A stretch of 64,000 bases of DNA from Thiomargarita sp. (lineage in GTDB: Bacteria > Pseudomonadota > Gammaproteobacteria > Beggiatoales > Beggiatoaceae): the NCBI GenBank assembly GCA_020721005.1, contig DYNP01000010.1:103712-167711 (forward strand), in the 5' to 3' direction. Both the position numbers and the translations under genes were made by a program. Numbering within the stretch: position 1 is the first letter of the stretch; each line of letters starts with the position of its first letter. This document shows positions 42,856 through 54,943 of the stretch, one piece after another. The notes under the pieces are model-generated. The model searched no databases. It saw only the letters and a list, made by a program, of their open reading frames with translations, and was not told the origin of the DNA.

Positions 42856-45800
42856 ATGCGCCTAAACAAAATCAAACTCTCTGGCTTCAAATCCTTTGTA
42901 GACACCACTCAACTCCCTTTTCCCAGCCAACGCGTCGGCATTGTAGGTCCCAATGGCTGCGGCAAATCCAATATCATTGACGCCATCCGTTGGGTCATGG
43001 GAGAAAGTGCAGCCAAACAACTGCGCGGAGCCGCCATGACCGATGTGATCTTCAATGGCTCTCAAGCCCGCAAACCCAGCAATTATGCCCTGGTTGAACT
43101 CACTTTCAGCGCCGTTAAACTGGCCGGCTACCCGGATGAGATTGTGATCAAACGCCAACTTGACCGGGCTGGACAATCCGAATACTTTTTAAACGAAACT
43201 CGATGCCGACGCAAGGATATTAAAGAACTGTTTTTGGGAACCGGATTGGGACCTCGCAGCTATGCCATCATCGAACAAGGCATGATCAGCCGGTTTATCG
43301 ACGCCAAACCTGAAGAATTGCGCAACTATTTGGAAGAAGCCGCCGCCATTTCCAAGTATAAAGAACGTCGCAAAGAATCGGAACAGCGCATGGAACATAC
43401 CCGGCAAAATTTAGCTCGTTTAGACGAAATTCGACAAGAATTACAAAAACAACTCGACAAATTGCAACGTCAACTCAAACAAGCTGAGAAATATCAAGCT
43501 CTTAAACACTCTGAACACTTGCTCAATGCCCAACTCCAAGCCTTACGCTGGAATCGCTTTGACATTGCCGTCCAAACCGCTCAACAAACCATTGCGGAAC
43601 AAACAGTCATTCTACAAGACACTCTACAAAAACTCCACAACTTTGAACATCTAAAACACTCTCAACAAGCCGCCTACCAATTCGCCCAAACCACCCTTGG
43701 CGAAACCCAAGCTCGTTTTTATGACGCCAAACACCAAGTGGACCGTCTTACCCAACAAATTACCCACTTACAACAACGTCACCAAGAAATCACGCGCGAA
43801 TTAACTCAACTCAATCAACATATTGCAGACACTCAACACACATTACAACACGAACAACAACGTCTGCCAGAATTGGCCACCAAAATCACGGCCACCGGCT
43901 TTACCCTCAACACTCATCAAGAGCAAGTTGAACTCACCGAACAAGCCTTGCAAACCGCTGAAGAGAATCTGGAAACCTGGCAAATTGAATGGGACAACTT
44001 TAACCAACGTCAAGCCACTCCCATCCAAGCGGCACAAGTTGAACGAGTGCACCTGCAAAATTTAGAACAACGCATAACTCATCATCAACAGCGTTTACAA
44101 CGCCTCACCACAGAAGAAGGATTGTACGGGACCACAGCTTTAACTTCTAAAATCAATCAATTACAACAAATTCGTCCCCACGAACAAGCTCAATTCACCC
44201 AACTTGCCACTCAACTCGCCACTCAACAAACCACCCTCCAACAACTGAAAGAATGCCTTCAAGTAAATACACTGCGTTTCACCCAAACTCAATCCCATCA
44301 TCATCGTCTCACAGGTCAACTCAGTTCCCTACAAGTATTGCAAACAGCCGCCTTAGGCAATTCCTCTACAGAAATTCCCACCTGGCTACAACAACAAGGC
44401 CTTGAATATAGCAGTTATTTGGTACACGAACTGCACATTGAAACTGGTTGGGAACGTGCGGTAGAAATCGTCTTGCATCAACGTCTGCACAGCATTTGCA
44501 TCGACGATTTAAACAAAATCCAACCCCTGCTACAAACCCCTCCTCAATGGACTTTAGCTCTCTTTGAAACGGAAGACGTTTCCTCTTACTCATATTCCAG
44601 TTTACCCCTCGTTCCCCTGCTTGAGAAACTACAGGCCCCCTGGCCATTAACCAGTCTGTTGGGGGGCGTGTGGACTGCTCAGTCCCTGGAACAAGCCTAT
44701 GCTGCCCGTTCCCAATTGACTGCCACCGAATCAATTATCACTGCTAACGGTATTTGGCTAGGTCCCCACTGGTTACTGATGCCACACACGCTTTCTGAAA
44801 CGGACAGCATTTTCATACGAGAACAAACCATTAAACAGGTGGAACGGGAATTGTCCCAACTGGACCAAGAGTTAAACACCTATCAAACTGAGTTAAATCA
44901 GCAACATCAGGCTGTGGCGGAACAGGAACGACAACGGGAACAATTGCAACAAGCCTGGTATGCTCAACAACAAAAGTTGGCTGATATAGATAACCAATTG
45001 AGCAGTCAACAGGCTCAATATGCGCACATTCAAGCCCAACAACAACGGGTGGCCAGAGAAAAACAGGAAGTTCTGCAACAACTTAATGAAGATGAGACTG
45101 CTTTACATAACACTCGGGAACAATTGTATGCCACCTTGGAAATTGTTGATCAACTGGCAGAGGAACGAGAAGAATTGGCTGGGCAGCGTCAACTTAACCA
45201 GGAACAGGTGGCCCGATGTCGTGGAGAATGGCAACTGGCATTATCTGCGCTACAAAGTACAGAAGTCAATTTACAAGCAGCTCAACTGGAACGGGACCAT
45301 GTGCAACAATCTGTGGAACGACTGAATGCCCAACTCCAATCCTTGCGCAAAAAAGCAACTGGTTTACAACAAGATTTAGCCCAACAAGAATTGCCTTTAG
45401 AAGATTTACATGCCCAATTAGCCACGGCTCAACAGCAACAAACTCATTTGGAAACTGCCTTTGTCCAAGCCAAACAAACGGTTGCCCAGTTGGAGATTGT
45501 CCTCAATGATGAAGAAGGTCAACGTCAGAGTTTGGCTGAGCAAGTGGAACAAGTTCGCACTCAACTTGAACAGTTGCGCATGGCTGCTCAAGCCGATGAA
45601 ATTCATCGTCAAACCATAGAGACTCATCTGGCCAGTTTAGACCTCAGTCCCATTGCCTTATTGGCCGAGTTACCTGAGCATGCTGATGAGACCAGTTGGC
45701 AGGCTCAGATCGAGGCTGTGGAACGCAAATTACAACAAATTGGGGCTGTGAATTTGGCCGCTTTGGAAGAATATAAAGAGCAGGCCGAACGCCAACAGTA

Positions 45801-46338
45801 TTTGGACACGCAAGCTGCTGATTTACAAGATGCCTTAAACCTATTGGAACATGCTATTACCAAGATTGATCAAGAAATTCGCACCCGTTTTCGTCACACT
45901 TTGGAACAGATCAACCAATTTTTACAACAACTGTTCCCACGTTTATTTGGAGGGGGACAAGCTCAACTCACTTTAACTCATGATGATGTGTTGACCGCTG
46001 GGGTTATGATGATGGCCCAACCTCCGGGCAAGAAAAATACTCACATTCATCTGTTGTCTGGGGGAGAAAAGGCTTTGACCGCCATGGCCTTGATATTTGC
46101 CATTTTTGAACTCAATCCAGCCCCATTTTGTGTTTTGGATGAAGTGGATGCCCCTTTAGATGACACCAATGTACAACGGTTTTGCACCTTGGTAAAAGTG
46201 ATGTCAGAGCGGGTGCAATTTATTTTCATCACCCACAATAAAATTACCATGGAAATTGCAGAGCAGTTGCTTGGGGTGACCATGCAAGAGCCTGGAGTGT
46301 CTCGATTGGTCGCTGTGGACATGCAAGATTTGTTATAA
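42856..46338 (+). CDS. smc: Chromosome segregation protein SMC
   Basis: A 1160-residue SMC ATPase that forms a V-shaped dimer and compacts the chromosome. Walker A is GPNGCGKSN at 31-39. Long coiled coils rich in Gln (about 170-490 and 650-980) surround the hinge (about 500-640). The C-terminal head carries LLSGGEKALTAMALIFAIFE (signature) and CVLDEVDAPLDDTN (Walker B). The length is typical. zipA follows 73 bp downstream, the common gammaproteobacterial pairing; ligA, often third, is absent. Confidence 0.96.
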   Translation: MRLNKIKLSGFKSFVDTTQLPFPSQRVGIVGPNGCGKSNIIDAIRWVMGESAAKQLRGAAMTDVIFNGSQARKPSNYALVELTFSAVKLAGYPDEIVIKRQLDRAGQSEYFLNETRCRRKDIKELFLGTGLGPRSYAIIEQGMISRFIDAKPEELRNYLEEAAAISKYKERRKESEQRMEHTRQNLARLDEIRQELQKQLDKLQRQLKQAEKYQALKHSEHLLNAQLQALRWNRFDIAVQTAQQTIAEQTVILQDTLQKLHNFEHLKHSQQAAYQFAQTTLGETQARFYDAKHQVDRLTQQITHLQQRHQEITRELTQLNQHIADTQHTLQHEQQRLPELATKITATGFTLNTHQEQVELTEQALQTAEENLETWQIEWDNFNQRQATPIQAAQVERVHLQNLEQRITHHQQRLQRLTTEEGLYGTTALTSKINQLQQIRPHEQAQFTQLATQLATQQTTLQQLKECLQVNTLRFTQTQSHHHRLTGQLSSLQVLQTAALGNSSTEIPTWLQQQGLEYSSYLVHELHIETGWERAVEIVLHQRLHSICIDDLNKIQPLLQTPPQWTLALFETEDVSSYSYSSLPLVPLLEKLQAPWPLTSLLGGVWTAQSLEQAYAARSQLTATESIITANGIWLGPHWLLMPHTLSETDSIFIREQTIKQVERELSQLDQELNTYQTELNQQHQAVAEQERQREQLQQAWYAQQQKLADIDNQLSSQQAQYAHIQAQQQRVAREKQEVLQQLNEDETALHNTREQLYATLEIVDQLAEEREELAGQRQLNQEQVARCRGEWQLALSALQSTEVNLQAAQLERDHVQQSVERLNAQLQSLRKKATGLQQDLAQQELPLEDLHAQLATAQQQQTHLETAFVQAKQTVAQLEIVLNDEEGQRQSLAEQVEQVRTQLEQLRMAAQADEIHRQTIETHLASLDLSPIALLAELPEHADETSWQAQIEAVERKLQQIGAVNLAALEEYKEQAERQQYLDTQAADLQDALNLLEHAITKIDQEIRTRFRHTLEQINQFLQQLFPRLFGGGQAQLTLTHDDVLTAGVMMMAQPPGKKNTHIHLLSGGEKALTAMALIFAIFELNPAPFCVLDEVDAPLDDTNVQRFCTLVKVMSERVQFIFITHNKITMEIAEQLLGVTMQEPGVSRLVAVDMQDLL

Positions 46339-46411
46339 TTGTGAAGAGCAGAATTGACCTGTAGACATAAAAAAATATCTTAGAGCCCTTTTGATTTAAG
46401 AGAATAAACCG

Positions 46412-47326
46412 ATGAGTTACTTACTCACTTTACTTGGAATTGTAACTGTTTTACTGATTGCCTTCCCCTTTGTGCGTCGATTTTTACGGTTGAGACGCCG
46501 CAATCGAGCGGTGCGAAAAGACTCGTCTTCCTATCTGGAGGAACCTGTGGGTCATGAATGGTCAATCAATCATGGCAAAACCGATTCCCGTTTGCTTAAG
46601 GAAGATTTGGACTCCTATCGGCAGGAAACCAGTGCTCGAAAACGCAGCACGTTGCGAAATAAAGAAGGTCGTTCTCTCAATCCTCCGGTATTGGATGAAG
46701 CGGTGGAGACTGAGGAAATAAAACCAGTCAATTCTGCTGGGACTAAGAGGAAAGGACTTGGATTGACTGAGGAACAAACCGATCAAGAGGTTGCAGTCAA
46801 TGACGTTGTAGAAGAGCCTGTTTCCGAAGAACGAGCCACCCCTTCCAAGCGAGAAAAAGCGACATTCTCTCGGGAATCTGAACTGATTTTAGTTTTATAT
46901 GTGGTGGCCAAGTATGAGCCAGGATTTTTGGGGGAAGATATTTTTGCAATCTTGGCAGATTTGGGATTGAGACATGGTGAAATGAAGATTTTCCACCATT
47001 ATGGGGTGGGTGAGGTAAAAGTCAAAAATCCAGTGTTTAGCATTGCCAACATGTTGGAGCCAGGCTATTTTGATCCAGAAACGATGACAGAATTTGCAAG
47101 TCCCGGTTTGGCATTGTTCATGAGACTGCCAGGTCCCTTTGGTGGCCGGGTGGCTTTTGAATTGATGTTAAACAGTGCCCAACGATTGGCAGAAGTGTTG
47201 GAAGGTCAGTTGGAAGATGAGAAACATCAATTGTTGACTCCGCCCATAATTCAGCAATTGCGGGAACGAATTGCCCATTTTGAGCAGCGAGAAACACCGT
47301 TATCTCTATTGAAACGTTTCTCTTAG
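46412..47326 (+). CDS. zipA: Cell division protein ZipA
   Basis: A 304-residue inner-membrane protein linking FtsZ to the membrane. The N-terminal helix is about residues 3-22 (LLTLLGIVTVLLIAFPF), followed by a basic patch (RRFLRLRRRNR), a charged linker to about 155, and the ZipA C-terminal domain (SELILVLYVVAKYEPGFLGE to about 280). KIFHHYG, FSIANMLEPGYFD and LFMRLPGPFGGRVAFELML fit the FtsZ-binding fold. ZipA is restricted to gammaproteobacteria, which supports the taxonomic reading. Confidence 0.9.
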   Translation: MSYLLTLLGIVTVLLIAFPFVRRFLRLRRRNRAVRKDSSSYLEEPVGHEWSINHGKTDSRLLKEDLDSYRQETSARKRSTLRNKEGRSLNPPVLDEAVETEEIKPVNSAGTKRKGLGLTEEQTDQEVAVNDVVEEPVSEERATPSKREKATFSRESELILVLYVVAKYEPGFLGEDIFAILADLGLRHGEMKIFHHYGVGEVKVKNPVFSIANMLEPGYFDPETMTEFASPGLALFMRLPGPFGGRVAFELMLNSAQRLAEVLEGQLEDEKHQLLTPPIIQQLRERIAHFEQRETPLSLLKRFS

Positions 47327-47386
47327 AGAATGAAGCAATGGCAAGTAATGAGGGTATACACACTGTGATAGGCAAAAAAGGGTAAG

Positions 47387-48058
47387 TCAAGTCCCTGGTT
47401 GATTGCCCCACAGTGTAATGTGGAGACGGGGAGAATAGCGATATTGTTCGGTTTTGCAGATTTCGGCCAGCCAATGTTGTCGTTGTGCAAGCTCTGCAGG
47501 ATGTTGACCTTGAGGCATCAATATGACTTGTTCTTTGGGAATGGGGATGTCATGCACTAACTCGTTGATTTCTTGCAAATCTGTCGGGTGATCAACTACA
47601 AATTTGACTTGGCATTGATGATGAGTTAAAAATTGATGAATGACAGTGGGATTGAGACGTTGACGTTGATGATGGGCAGCCTTGGTTGAATCGGGAACTG
47701 AATTGGCTAATTTGGGACTCATGGAGATCAGGTGAGCCTTGAGAGGCATAAATAGAGTTGCATTGGTCTCAAGGGTGATGTGATGGCCAGTGGCATGTAA
47801 AAGTTCGCACAGTTGAGGCAATTCCGGTTGCAGATAAGGCTCTCCCCCAGTGATGACGATAGGTTTAACTTTAAAGTGGGTCAGTTGGTGATAAATGTCT
47901 TCTATGGACAGGTCTTGAATATGGGATTGCCAATTGGCATAAGGGGTATCACACCAGCGACAGTGAAGATTGCAATGAGCAGTCCTGAGGAAAACGGAAG
48001 GAACTCCCAACAGTTGTCCTTCTCCTTGGAGACTGTAGAATATTTCGCTGATTTTCAT
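47387..48058 (-). CDS. queE: 7-carboxy-7-deazaguanine synthase QueE
   Basis: A 223-residue radical SAM enzyme converting 6-carboxytetrahydropterin to 7-carboxy-7-deazaguanine on the route to queuosine. The cluster motif is CNLHCRWCDTPYA and the SAM segment is VITGGEPYLQPEL. MKISEIFYSLQGEGQLLGVP is the standard N-terminus. Its ATG overlaps the queD stop as ATGA, so the pair is translationally coupled. It is convergent with zipA, 60 bp apart. Confidence 0.94.
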   Translation of the reverse strand: MKISEIFYSLQGEGQLLGVPSVFLRTAHCNLHCRWCDTPYANWQSHIQDLSIEDIYHQLTHFKVKPIVITGGEPYLQPELPQLCELLHATGHHITLETNATLFMPLKAHLISMSPKLANSVPDSTKAAHHQRQRLNPTVIHQFLTHHQCQVKFVVDHPTDLQEINELVHDIPIPKEQVILMPQGQHPAELAQRQHWLAEICKTEQYRYSPRLHITLWGNQPGT

Positions 48059-48486
48059 GGTGTTATCAGGTTGGGAGCATAGTAACCAATGCCACTGCAA
48101 GTTTCCTGTATGCTGACCGAAAGTAAGCGCACTCCTGTTGGCAACAGTCCCGATTGATTGACATGTTGGTACAGGTAATGAGCCATGACTTCAGCGGTGG
48201 GTTCATGAGGAAAGATAAAGCATTTCAGTCCCTCGCTTTGAATATAAGGGAGCAGAGGGTCTTGGGCATTGGCAAGGAAAGCATGGTCCCAATTGGCATT
48301 TATCCAGGCTTTGAGGGGAGTTTTTATATCTCCAAAGTCCATGACAAAGCCGTTGTGGTTGAGATTTTCAGCAGTGAACTCGAGAACAGCTTCTCCACTG
48401 TGTCCATGAAGATTTCGACATTTTCCAAGGTGATGGATAAGACGATGAGCGTACTCATATTGGATTTTGGTGATGATTTTGTACAT
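48055..48486 (-). CDS. queD: 6-carboxytetrahydropterin synthase QueD
   Basis: A 143-residue enzyme making 6-carboxytetrahydropterin from dihydroneopterin triphosphate. Zinc-binding histidines are in EYAHRL and NLHGHS; the catalytic cysteine is in GKCRNLHGH. MDFGDIK, WDHAFLA and PTAEVMAHYLY are family motifs. The start at 48486 (MYKIITKIQYEYAH) is favoured; a 39-residue upstream extension is not typical and runs through a hairpin. It forms an operon with queE and perhaps the small HTH gene upstream. Confidence 0.94.
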   Translation of the reverse strand: MYKIITKIQYEYAHRLIHHLGKCRNLHGHSGEAVLEFTAENLNHNGFVMDFGDIKTPLKAWINANWDHAFLANAQDPLLPYIQSEGLKCFIFPHEPTAEVMAHYLYQHVNQSGLLPTGVRLLSVSIQETCSGIGYYAPNLITP

Positions 48487-48517
48487 GTTTGGGATTTGGG
48501 GAATGTTTTGCAAATAC

Positions 48518-48538
48518 CCGTTCCCAATTTGGGAACGG
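48518..48538. promoter_or_regulatory. Perfect palindrome upstream of queD
   Basis: CCGTTCCCA-ATT-TGGGAACGG, a 9-bp perfect stem, ends 32 bp before the queD ATG. On the plus strand it is followed by TTCGGTTTTTTTATTTTT, which is terminator-like, but no plus-strand gene needs one there. It could be an operator, perhaps for the neighbouring HTH protein, or an mRNA hairpin. Confidence 0.4.
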
Positions 48539-48554
48539 TTCGGTTTTTTTATTT

Positions 48555-48806
48555 TTATACGGGCGGGGTGTTTGCATCTGATGATAGGAAGAAGTACTTG
48601 CATTGTATGTTCCCATCACCGTCAATACAGAATACTTTCTTAAGTACTACCTCCTCTTCTAGAGTTTTTAATTGCTTCTTTACAGTAGTTCGGTTAAAGC
48701 CTGCTACCTCTGCAAAAGCGCTTAAATTTACTTCGCATAGAAGCACTTTTTTTGCGGTTTTAGTGAGTGCGTCCAAAACGCACTGTTCTGCGAATCTATC
48801 CTTCAT
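48555..48806 (-). CDS. Small winged-helix/HTH protein
   Basis: An 83-residue protein. LSAFAEVAGFNRTTVKKQLK then TLEEE reads as a helix-turn-helix with a recognition helix, followed by a wing-like KKVFCIDGDGNIQCKYFF. GAGGAT stands 9 nt before the ATG at 48806; a start 19 codons upstream lacks a site. It lies 68 bp upstream of queD on the same strand, with a perfect palindrome between. A role in regulating queDE is a guess. I recognise no named family. Confidence 0.55.
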   Translation of the reverse strand: MKDRFAEQCVLDALTKTAKKVLLCEVNLSAFAEVAGFNRTTVKKQLKTLEEEVVLKKVFCIDGDGNIQCKYFFLSSDANTPPV

Positions 48807-48958
48807 TCTTATATCCTCATAAAAAAAGTGGAAATGTTTTCTGAACGCAATTAGAGGCAGCAAATTTTATACCAACAATTAATGATTTTTTAACTTTTAT
48901 AACTTATTGATTACTATCAAATTTTTATTGTTCTTCAAATTAACGGATTGTTGAAAAT

Positions 48959-48986
48959 CAGCAGATACGCTGCTGAATTTCAGCAG
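48959..48986 (-). terminator. CAGCAG/CTGCTG hairpin after gatB
   Basis: Three alternating arms (CAGCAG 48959-48964, CTGCTG 48970-48975, CAGCAG 48981-48986) can form two alternative hairpins just beyond the gatB stop. Read on the minus strand the last hairpin ends in ATTTTC, a short U-run. Confidence 0.4.
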
Positions 48987-48996
48987 TCCGTCGCAT

Positions 48997-50430
48997 TCAT
49001 CCAGACAATTTTTGTTTCAGCAATTCATTGACTTGGGCAGGATTGGCTTTGCCTTGGGACAATTTCATGACTTGCCCCACAAAGAAGCCAAAGAGTTTTT
49101 CTTTGCCTGATCGGTAGTCAGCCAGTTGTTTGGGATTTTGTTGTATGACTTGGTCAATGATTTTGTCAATGGCGCCTTCGTCGGTCACTTGTTGTAAACC
49201 TTGTTTTTCTATCAGAGCATCGGGCTCTCCTTCTTGATTCCACATGGCTTCAAACAGTTGTTTGGCAATTTTGCCAGAGATGGTGTTGTCGAGAATGCGT
49301 TTGAGCAATTTGGCCAATTGTTGGGCAGTCACCTTCGATTGGGTGATGTCTAAGTGATGTTTGTTGAGCAGGGCTGAGAGGTCTCCCATAACCCAGTTGG
49401 CGCAGAGTTTGGGTTCTCCAGGTACGGTTGAGACTACTTCTTCAAAATAGTCAGCCAATTCTCGGCTTTGGGTGAGAACGTTGGCATCATAGCTGGACAG
49501 TTCATAGTCCCGCATAAAGCGGTCTCGTTTGGCATCTGGCAATTCTGGTAGGGTGGGAATGAGTTGGGTTAAAAATTGGGGGGAGATGACCAGGGGTAGC
49601 AGGTCTGGGTCTGGAAAGTAGCGATAATCATTGGCTTCTTCCTTGCTGCGCATGGGTCGGGTTTCGTTTTTTTCAGCGTCGTAAAGACGAGTTTCTTGTT
49701 GAATTTTCTGGCCATTTTCCAAAAGGGCAATTTGGCGTTCCACTTCAAAGTTGATGGCTCGTTCTATAAAGCGGAAAGAGTTGAGGTTTTTGAGTTCGGT
49801 GCGAGTGCCCAGGGTGGTTGTTCCAAGGGGACGAATGGAGACGTTGGCGTCACAGCGAAATGAGCCTTCTTGTAGGTTGCCGTCGCAAATGTTCAAATAA
49901 CGGACTAGAGAATGGAGTTTTTTGAGGTAGGCAACGGCTTCTTTGGCTGAGCGCAAGTCCGGTTCGGAGACGATTTCTAACAGGGGAGTCCCGGCGCGGT
50001 TGAGGTCGATGCCACTGAGTCCATGGAAGTCTTCGTGTAGGGATTTGCCGGCATCTTCTTCTAAATGAGCCCGGGTGATGCCGATGGTTTTTTCTAGGGT
50101 GTCAATTTCTATTTTGAGTTGGCCGCCTTGTACAATGGGGAGTTCGTATTGGCTGATTTGGTAGCCTTTGGGCAGGTCCGGGTAAAAGTAGTTTTTGCGG
50201 GCAAATACAGAGCGAGCGGGCACGGTGGCTTGGATGGCCAGGCCAAATTGGCAGGCCATGCGGACTGCTTCTGCATTGAGAACGGGTAACACTCCAGGCA
50301 GTCCCAAGTCGATAAGGCAGGCTTGGGTGTTGGGGGGAGCACCATAGGCAGTTGAGGCGCCGGAAAAGAGTTTGCTTTTGGTGGCGAGTTGGGCGTGGAC
50401 TTCGAGTCCAATGACAGTTTCCCAGTTCAT
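48997..50430 (-). CDS. gatB: Asp/Glu-tRNA amidotransferase subunit B
   Basis: A 477-residue subunit that binds the mischarged tRNA and activates its carboxylate. [20 protein letters not shown] is the classic N-terminus. [33 protein letters not shown] and the C-terminal helical plus YqeY-like tail (residues ~300-477) are present. The start at 50430 has GAGGA upstream; the in-frame extension of 19 codons is rejected. It is third in gatC-gatA-gatB. Confidence 0.96.
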   Translation of the reverse strand: MNWETVIGLEVHAQLATKSKLFSGASTAYGAPPNTQACLIDLGLPGVLPVLNAEAVRMACQFGLAIQATVPARSVFARKNYFYPDLPKGYQISQYELPIVQGGQLKIEIDTLEKTIGITRAHLEEDAGKSLHEDFHGLSGIDLNRAGTPLLEIVSEPDLRSAKEAVAYLKKLHSLVRYLNICDGNLQEGSFRCDANVSIRPLGTTTLGTRTELKNLNSFRFIERAINFEVERQIALLENGQKIQQETRLYDAEKNETRPMRSKEEANDYRYFPDPDLLPLVISPQFLTQLIPTLPELPDAKRDRFMRDYELSSYDANVLTQSRELADYFEEVVSTVPGEPKLCANWVMGDLSALLNKHHLDITQSKVTAQQLAKLLKRILDNTISGKIAKQLFEAMWNQEGEPDALIEKQGLQQVTDEGAIDKIIDQVIQQNPKQLADYRSGKEKLFGFFVGQVMKLSQGKANPAQVNELLKQKLSG

Positions 50431-50493
50431 GGGGAGGTCCTCGTGAATAGATGTTTTCTCTGAAAAGGGAGGGATTAGGATTCCCAAGTCTTG

Positions 50494-51945
50494 TCAAAAA
50501 TGGGTTGGGGTGAGTTGGTGCCAGTGGGTCCGTTGTTGGTATTGGTGGGCAACGTTGAGGAGTTTGGGTTCTCCAAAGTAGTTGCCGATGAGTTGGAGGC
50601 CCACGGGTCGTTGTTGTATGAGTCCCACCGGGAGGCTGAGTGCAGGCAGTCCGGCCAGGTTGACAGGGATGGTATAGACGTCAGAGAGATACATTTTTAC
50701 GGGGTCATTGAATTTTTCCCCCAAGTTGAAGGCAGGTGTGGGGGAGGTAGGGCCAGCAATAATATCAACTTTTTGAAAGGCTTGGGCAAAGTCGTTGCTG
50801 ATGAGGCGACGAATTTGTTGGGCTTTTAAGTAGTAGGCGTCATAATATCCGGCTGATAGGGCATAGGTGCCGATCATAATGCGTCGTTTTACTTCAGCCC
50901 CAAATCCTTCGCCTCTGGAACGTTGGTAGAGGTCCATGAGGTCTTGAGGTTCTTCACAGCGGTAGCCGTAGCGGACTCCATCGTACCTCGAAAGATTGGA
51001 TGAGCATTCTGCCGAGGCAATGATGTAGTAAATGGGTACCGCTAAAGGAGTGTTCGGTAGCTCAATGGAATGGAGTTCTGCGCCGGCTTGTTCTAATTCT
51101 TGAAGGGCTGTTTGAATGAGGGTGTCCACCGCTGGATCTAGTCCTTCGCCGAAATATTCTTTGGGGAGGCCGATTTTGAGTCCCTGCAGGTTGTTATTGA
51201 GTTGGGCGCTGTAGTCAACAGGTTCCCGTTCTAAGGAGGTGGAGTCACGAGGATCAAAACCGGCTATAGCGTTGAGTAACCAGGCAACTTCTTCTGCACT
51301 GTGGGCCATGGGTCCGCCTTGGTCGAGGCTGGAGGCGAAGGCGATCATGCCATAACGGGAAACAAGTCCGTAAGTGGGTTTGAGTCCAGTGATTCCACAG
51401 AGTGCTGAGGGTTGACGAATGGAGCCGCCTGTATCAGTACCAGTGGCACCCGGGGTGAGTCTGGCACTGACGGCAGAAGCTGATCCGCCTGATGAGCCTC
51501 CAGGAACGGCTTGTAAATCCCAGGGATTTTTGACGGGTCCATAATAGCTGGTTTCATTGGAGGAGCCCATGGCAAATTCGTCCATGTTGGTTTTGCCTAA
51601 TATGACCAGCCCGGCGACTTGGCATTTTTCGACAATTGTTGCATTATAAGGGGCTATGAAATTGGCCAGCATTTTGGAGGCACAGGAAGTGAGGAGGCCT
51701 TGGGTGCAAAAAATGTCCTTGTGAGCAAAGGGGATACCGGTCAATGGTCCTGCAGTTCCGTTTTTTAGATATTTATCCGCAGCTTGAGCTTGAGCCAAGG
51801 CCAATTCGTCAGTTACGGTGATAAAGGCGTTCAGTTGAGGGTTGTAACGTTCAATTCGATTGAGGTAGTGTTGAGTGAGTTCGACACTGGACAGTTGACC
51901 TTGTTGTAAGGCAGCGCTGATTTGGGGTATGGATTGCGTGTGCAT
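50494..51945 (-). CDS. gatA: Asp/Glu-tRNA amidotransferase subunit A
   Basis: A 483-residue amidase that releases ammonia from glutamine for transamidation of Glu-tRNA-Gln or Asp-tRNA-Asn. The catalytic Lys is in [10 protein letters not shown]. The amidase signature is [20 protein letters not shown] followed by [15 protein letters not shown], containing the cis-Ser and nucleophile Ser. The length matches the family. gatC ends 5 bp upstream and gatB begins 63 bp downstream. Confidence 0.96.
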   Translation of the reverse strand: MHTQSIPQISAALQQGQLSSVELTQHYLNRIERYNPQLNAFITVTDELALAQAQAADKYLKNGTAGPLTGIPFAHKDIFCTQGLLTSCASKMLANFIAPYNATIVEKCQVAGLVILGKTNMDEFAMGSSNETSYYGPVKNPWDLQAVPGGSSGGSASAVSARLTPGATGTDTGGSIRQPSALCGITGLKPTYGLVSRYGMIAFASSLDQGGPMAHSAEEVAWLLNAIAGFDPRDSTSLEREPVDYSAQLNNNLQGLKIGLPKEYFGEGLDPAVDTLIQTALQELEQAGAELHSIELPNTPLAVPIYYIIASAECSSNLSRYDGVRYGYRCEEPQDLMDLYQRSRGEGFGAEVKRRIMIGTYALSAGYYDAYYLKAQQIRRLISNDFAQAFQKVDIIAGPTSPTPAFNLGEKFNDPVKMYLSDVYTIPVNLAGLPALSLPVGLIQQRPVGLQLIGNYFGEPKLLNVAHQYQQRTHWHQLTPTHF

Positions 51946-51950
51946 GAAGG

Positions 51951-52238
51951 TTACTCAATAACTTTAGGAACTAGGTATAATCCAGCTTCAACTTGGGGGG
52001 CTATACATTGGAATTGTTCTCGGTGGTCGGTTTCTGTGACTTCATCAGTTCTGCAACGAGCCACAGCCTCCAGTGGGTGTGCCATAGGAAGGATACCGCT
52101 GGTATCCACGCGATTCATTTGTTCGACAAAAGCGAGGATATCCGATAAATTTTCTGCATATCGAGGGATGGCTTGAGTGTCAATGGCAATGCGAGCCAGA
52201 TTGGCGATTTTTATAACTTGTTCTGGTGATAGGGACAT
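51951..52238 (-). CDS. gatC: Asp/Glu-tRNA amidotransferase subunit C
   Basis: A 95-residue small subunit that wraps GatA and stabilises the complex. [20 protein letters not shown] and [20 protein letters not shown] are typical. ATG at 52238 gives the usual length; a 30-codon extension upstream is rejected. It heads the operon, whose promoter must lie in the gap shared with divergent mreB. Confidence 0.93.
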   Translation of the reverse strand: MSLSPEQVIKIANLARIAIDTQAIPRYAENLSDILAFVEQMNRVDTSGILPMAHPLEAVARCRTDEVTETDHREQFQCIAPQVEAGLYLVPKVIE

Positions 52239-53811
<1,573 letters not shown>

Positions 53812-53939
53812 AACCAATTCTAACAAGGGGTTATCGTCCTTTGTGTTAGCGATAATCCCCAATTCTTCCCAAGAAAATCTGCTTCTTACATAACCCAAAC
53901 ATCAACCATGAGACCTCAAAACTACACCTCCATACCACC

Positions 53940-54812
53940 ATGAAACCTTTGTTTACACAAGGGCCTTACCCATTCTTGAAGATAACCTTTTTCACCCTCA
54001 TTTCTGTTACACTTATGGTTATTGATTACCATTGGGACTACTTAAAAAACTTACGCATGCACCTTTTAACCGTAGTTTATCCCGCTCAGTACATTGTCAA
54101 CCTGCCTGTAAAAACCGGCCAATGGTTAACCATGAGTTTGAGAACTCAACAACAGTTATTAGAAGAAAACAATCGGTTACATGAGCACAACTTGCGTCTT
54201 CAAGTCGCCTTACAAAAATTACAAGACTTGGAAGGGGAAAACGAAAGATTGCGTCACCTTTTGGGCGCCTCTATCAAAACCGGTGAGCGGGTACGAGTCG
54301 CCGAAGTACTGGCCGTAGAACTGGACCCCTTTCGACGCAAAATTATCATCAACAAAGGTAAAAAAGATGATGTTTTTGAAGGTCAACCTCTACTCGATGC
54401 CCAAGGCGTTATTGGACAAATTGACAATGTTGGAGAAATTTCCAGCACAGCTATTCTGATCACCGACACCACCCATCAACTCCCTGTACAAGTTGTGAGA
54501 ACTGGTCTACAAACCGTAGCCAAGGGCATGGGCTCCACCAATCGACTGGCCTTACTCTACCTGCCCAATACCGGCATCAACGCCAATATTAAAGTCGGAG
54601 ACCTGCTCGTCACCTCTGGATTGGGCGGCAAATTCCCAGCCGGTTATCCCGTAGGCACTGTTATCGAAGTCAACCCGGACATTAGTCAACCCTATGCCCA
54701 AGTCCATGCCAATCCCAAAGCCTTACTCGAAAGAAATCGGGAAGTGCTCCTAGTTTGGAAACAAAATGAAACCAATCCCCCTCCTTCAACGGATCAATAT
54801 TCACAGCCGTAG
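53940..54812 (+). CDS. mreC: Rod-shape protein MreC
   Basis: A 290-residue periplasmic scaffold with one membrane helix (about 17-34, ITFFTLISVTLMVIDY). A coiled coil (about 68-105, QQQLLEENNRLHEHNLRLQV) and two beta-barrel domains (GKKDDVFEGQPLLDAQGVIG and VGDLLVTSGLGGKFPAGYPV) follow. MreC links MreB to PBP2 and RodA. The length is typical. A Pro-rich tail ends the protein. Confidence 0.94.
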   Translation: MKPLFTQGPYPFLKITFFTLISVTLMVIDYHWDYLKNLRMHLLTVVYPAQYIVNLPVKTGQWLTMSLRTQQQLLEENNRLHEHNLRLQVALQKLQDLEGENERLRHLLGASIKTGERVRVAEVLAVELDPFRRKIIINKGKKDDVFEGQPLLDAQGVIGQIDNVGEISSTAILITDTTHQLPVQVVRTGLQTVAKGMGSTNRLALLYLPNTGINANIKVGDLLVTSGLGGKFPAGYPVGTVIEVNPDISQPYAQVHANPKALLERNREVLLVWKQNETNPPPSTDQYSQP

Positions 54813-54943
54813 TTGGGGAACAACACTCAAACACTCTGACTCATGAGAAGTAGGGATTCCCATGAGTCACTTATTCCCGGCAACCAATATGACCCCTCAT
54901 CCCAACCCAATCTCTATCCCTTATTAACCCTAAGTCCCATCTC

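Noticed and set aside
48487..48554. preQ1 riboswitch ahead of queD
   Set aside because: The only structure is a simple perfect hairpin; no preQ1 aptamer pattern is seen.
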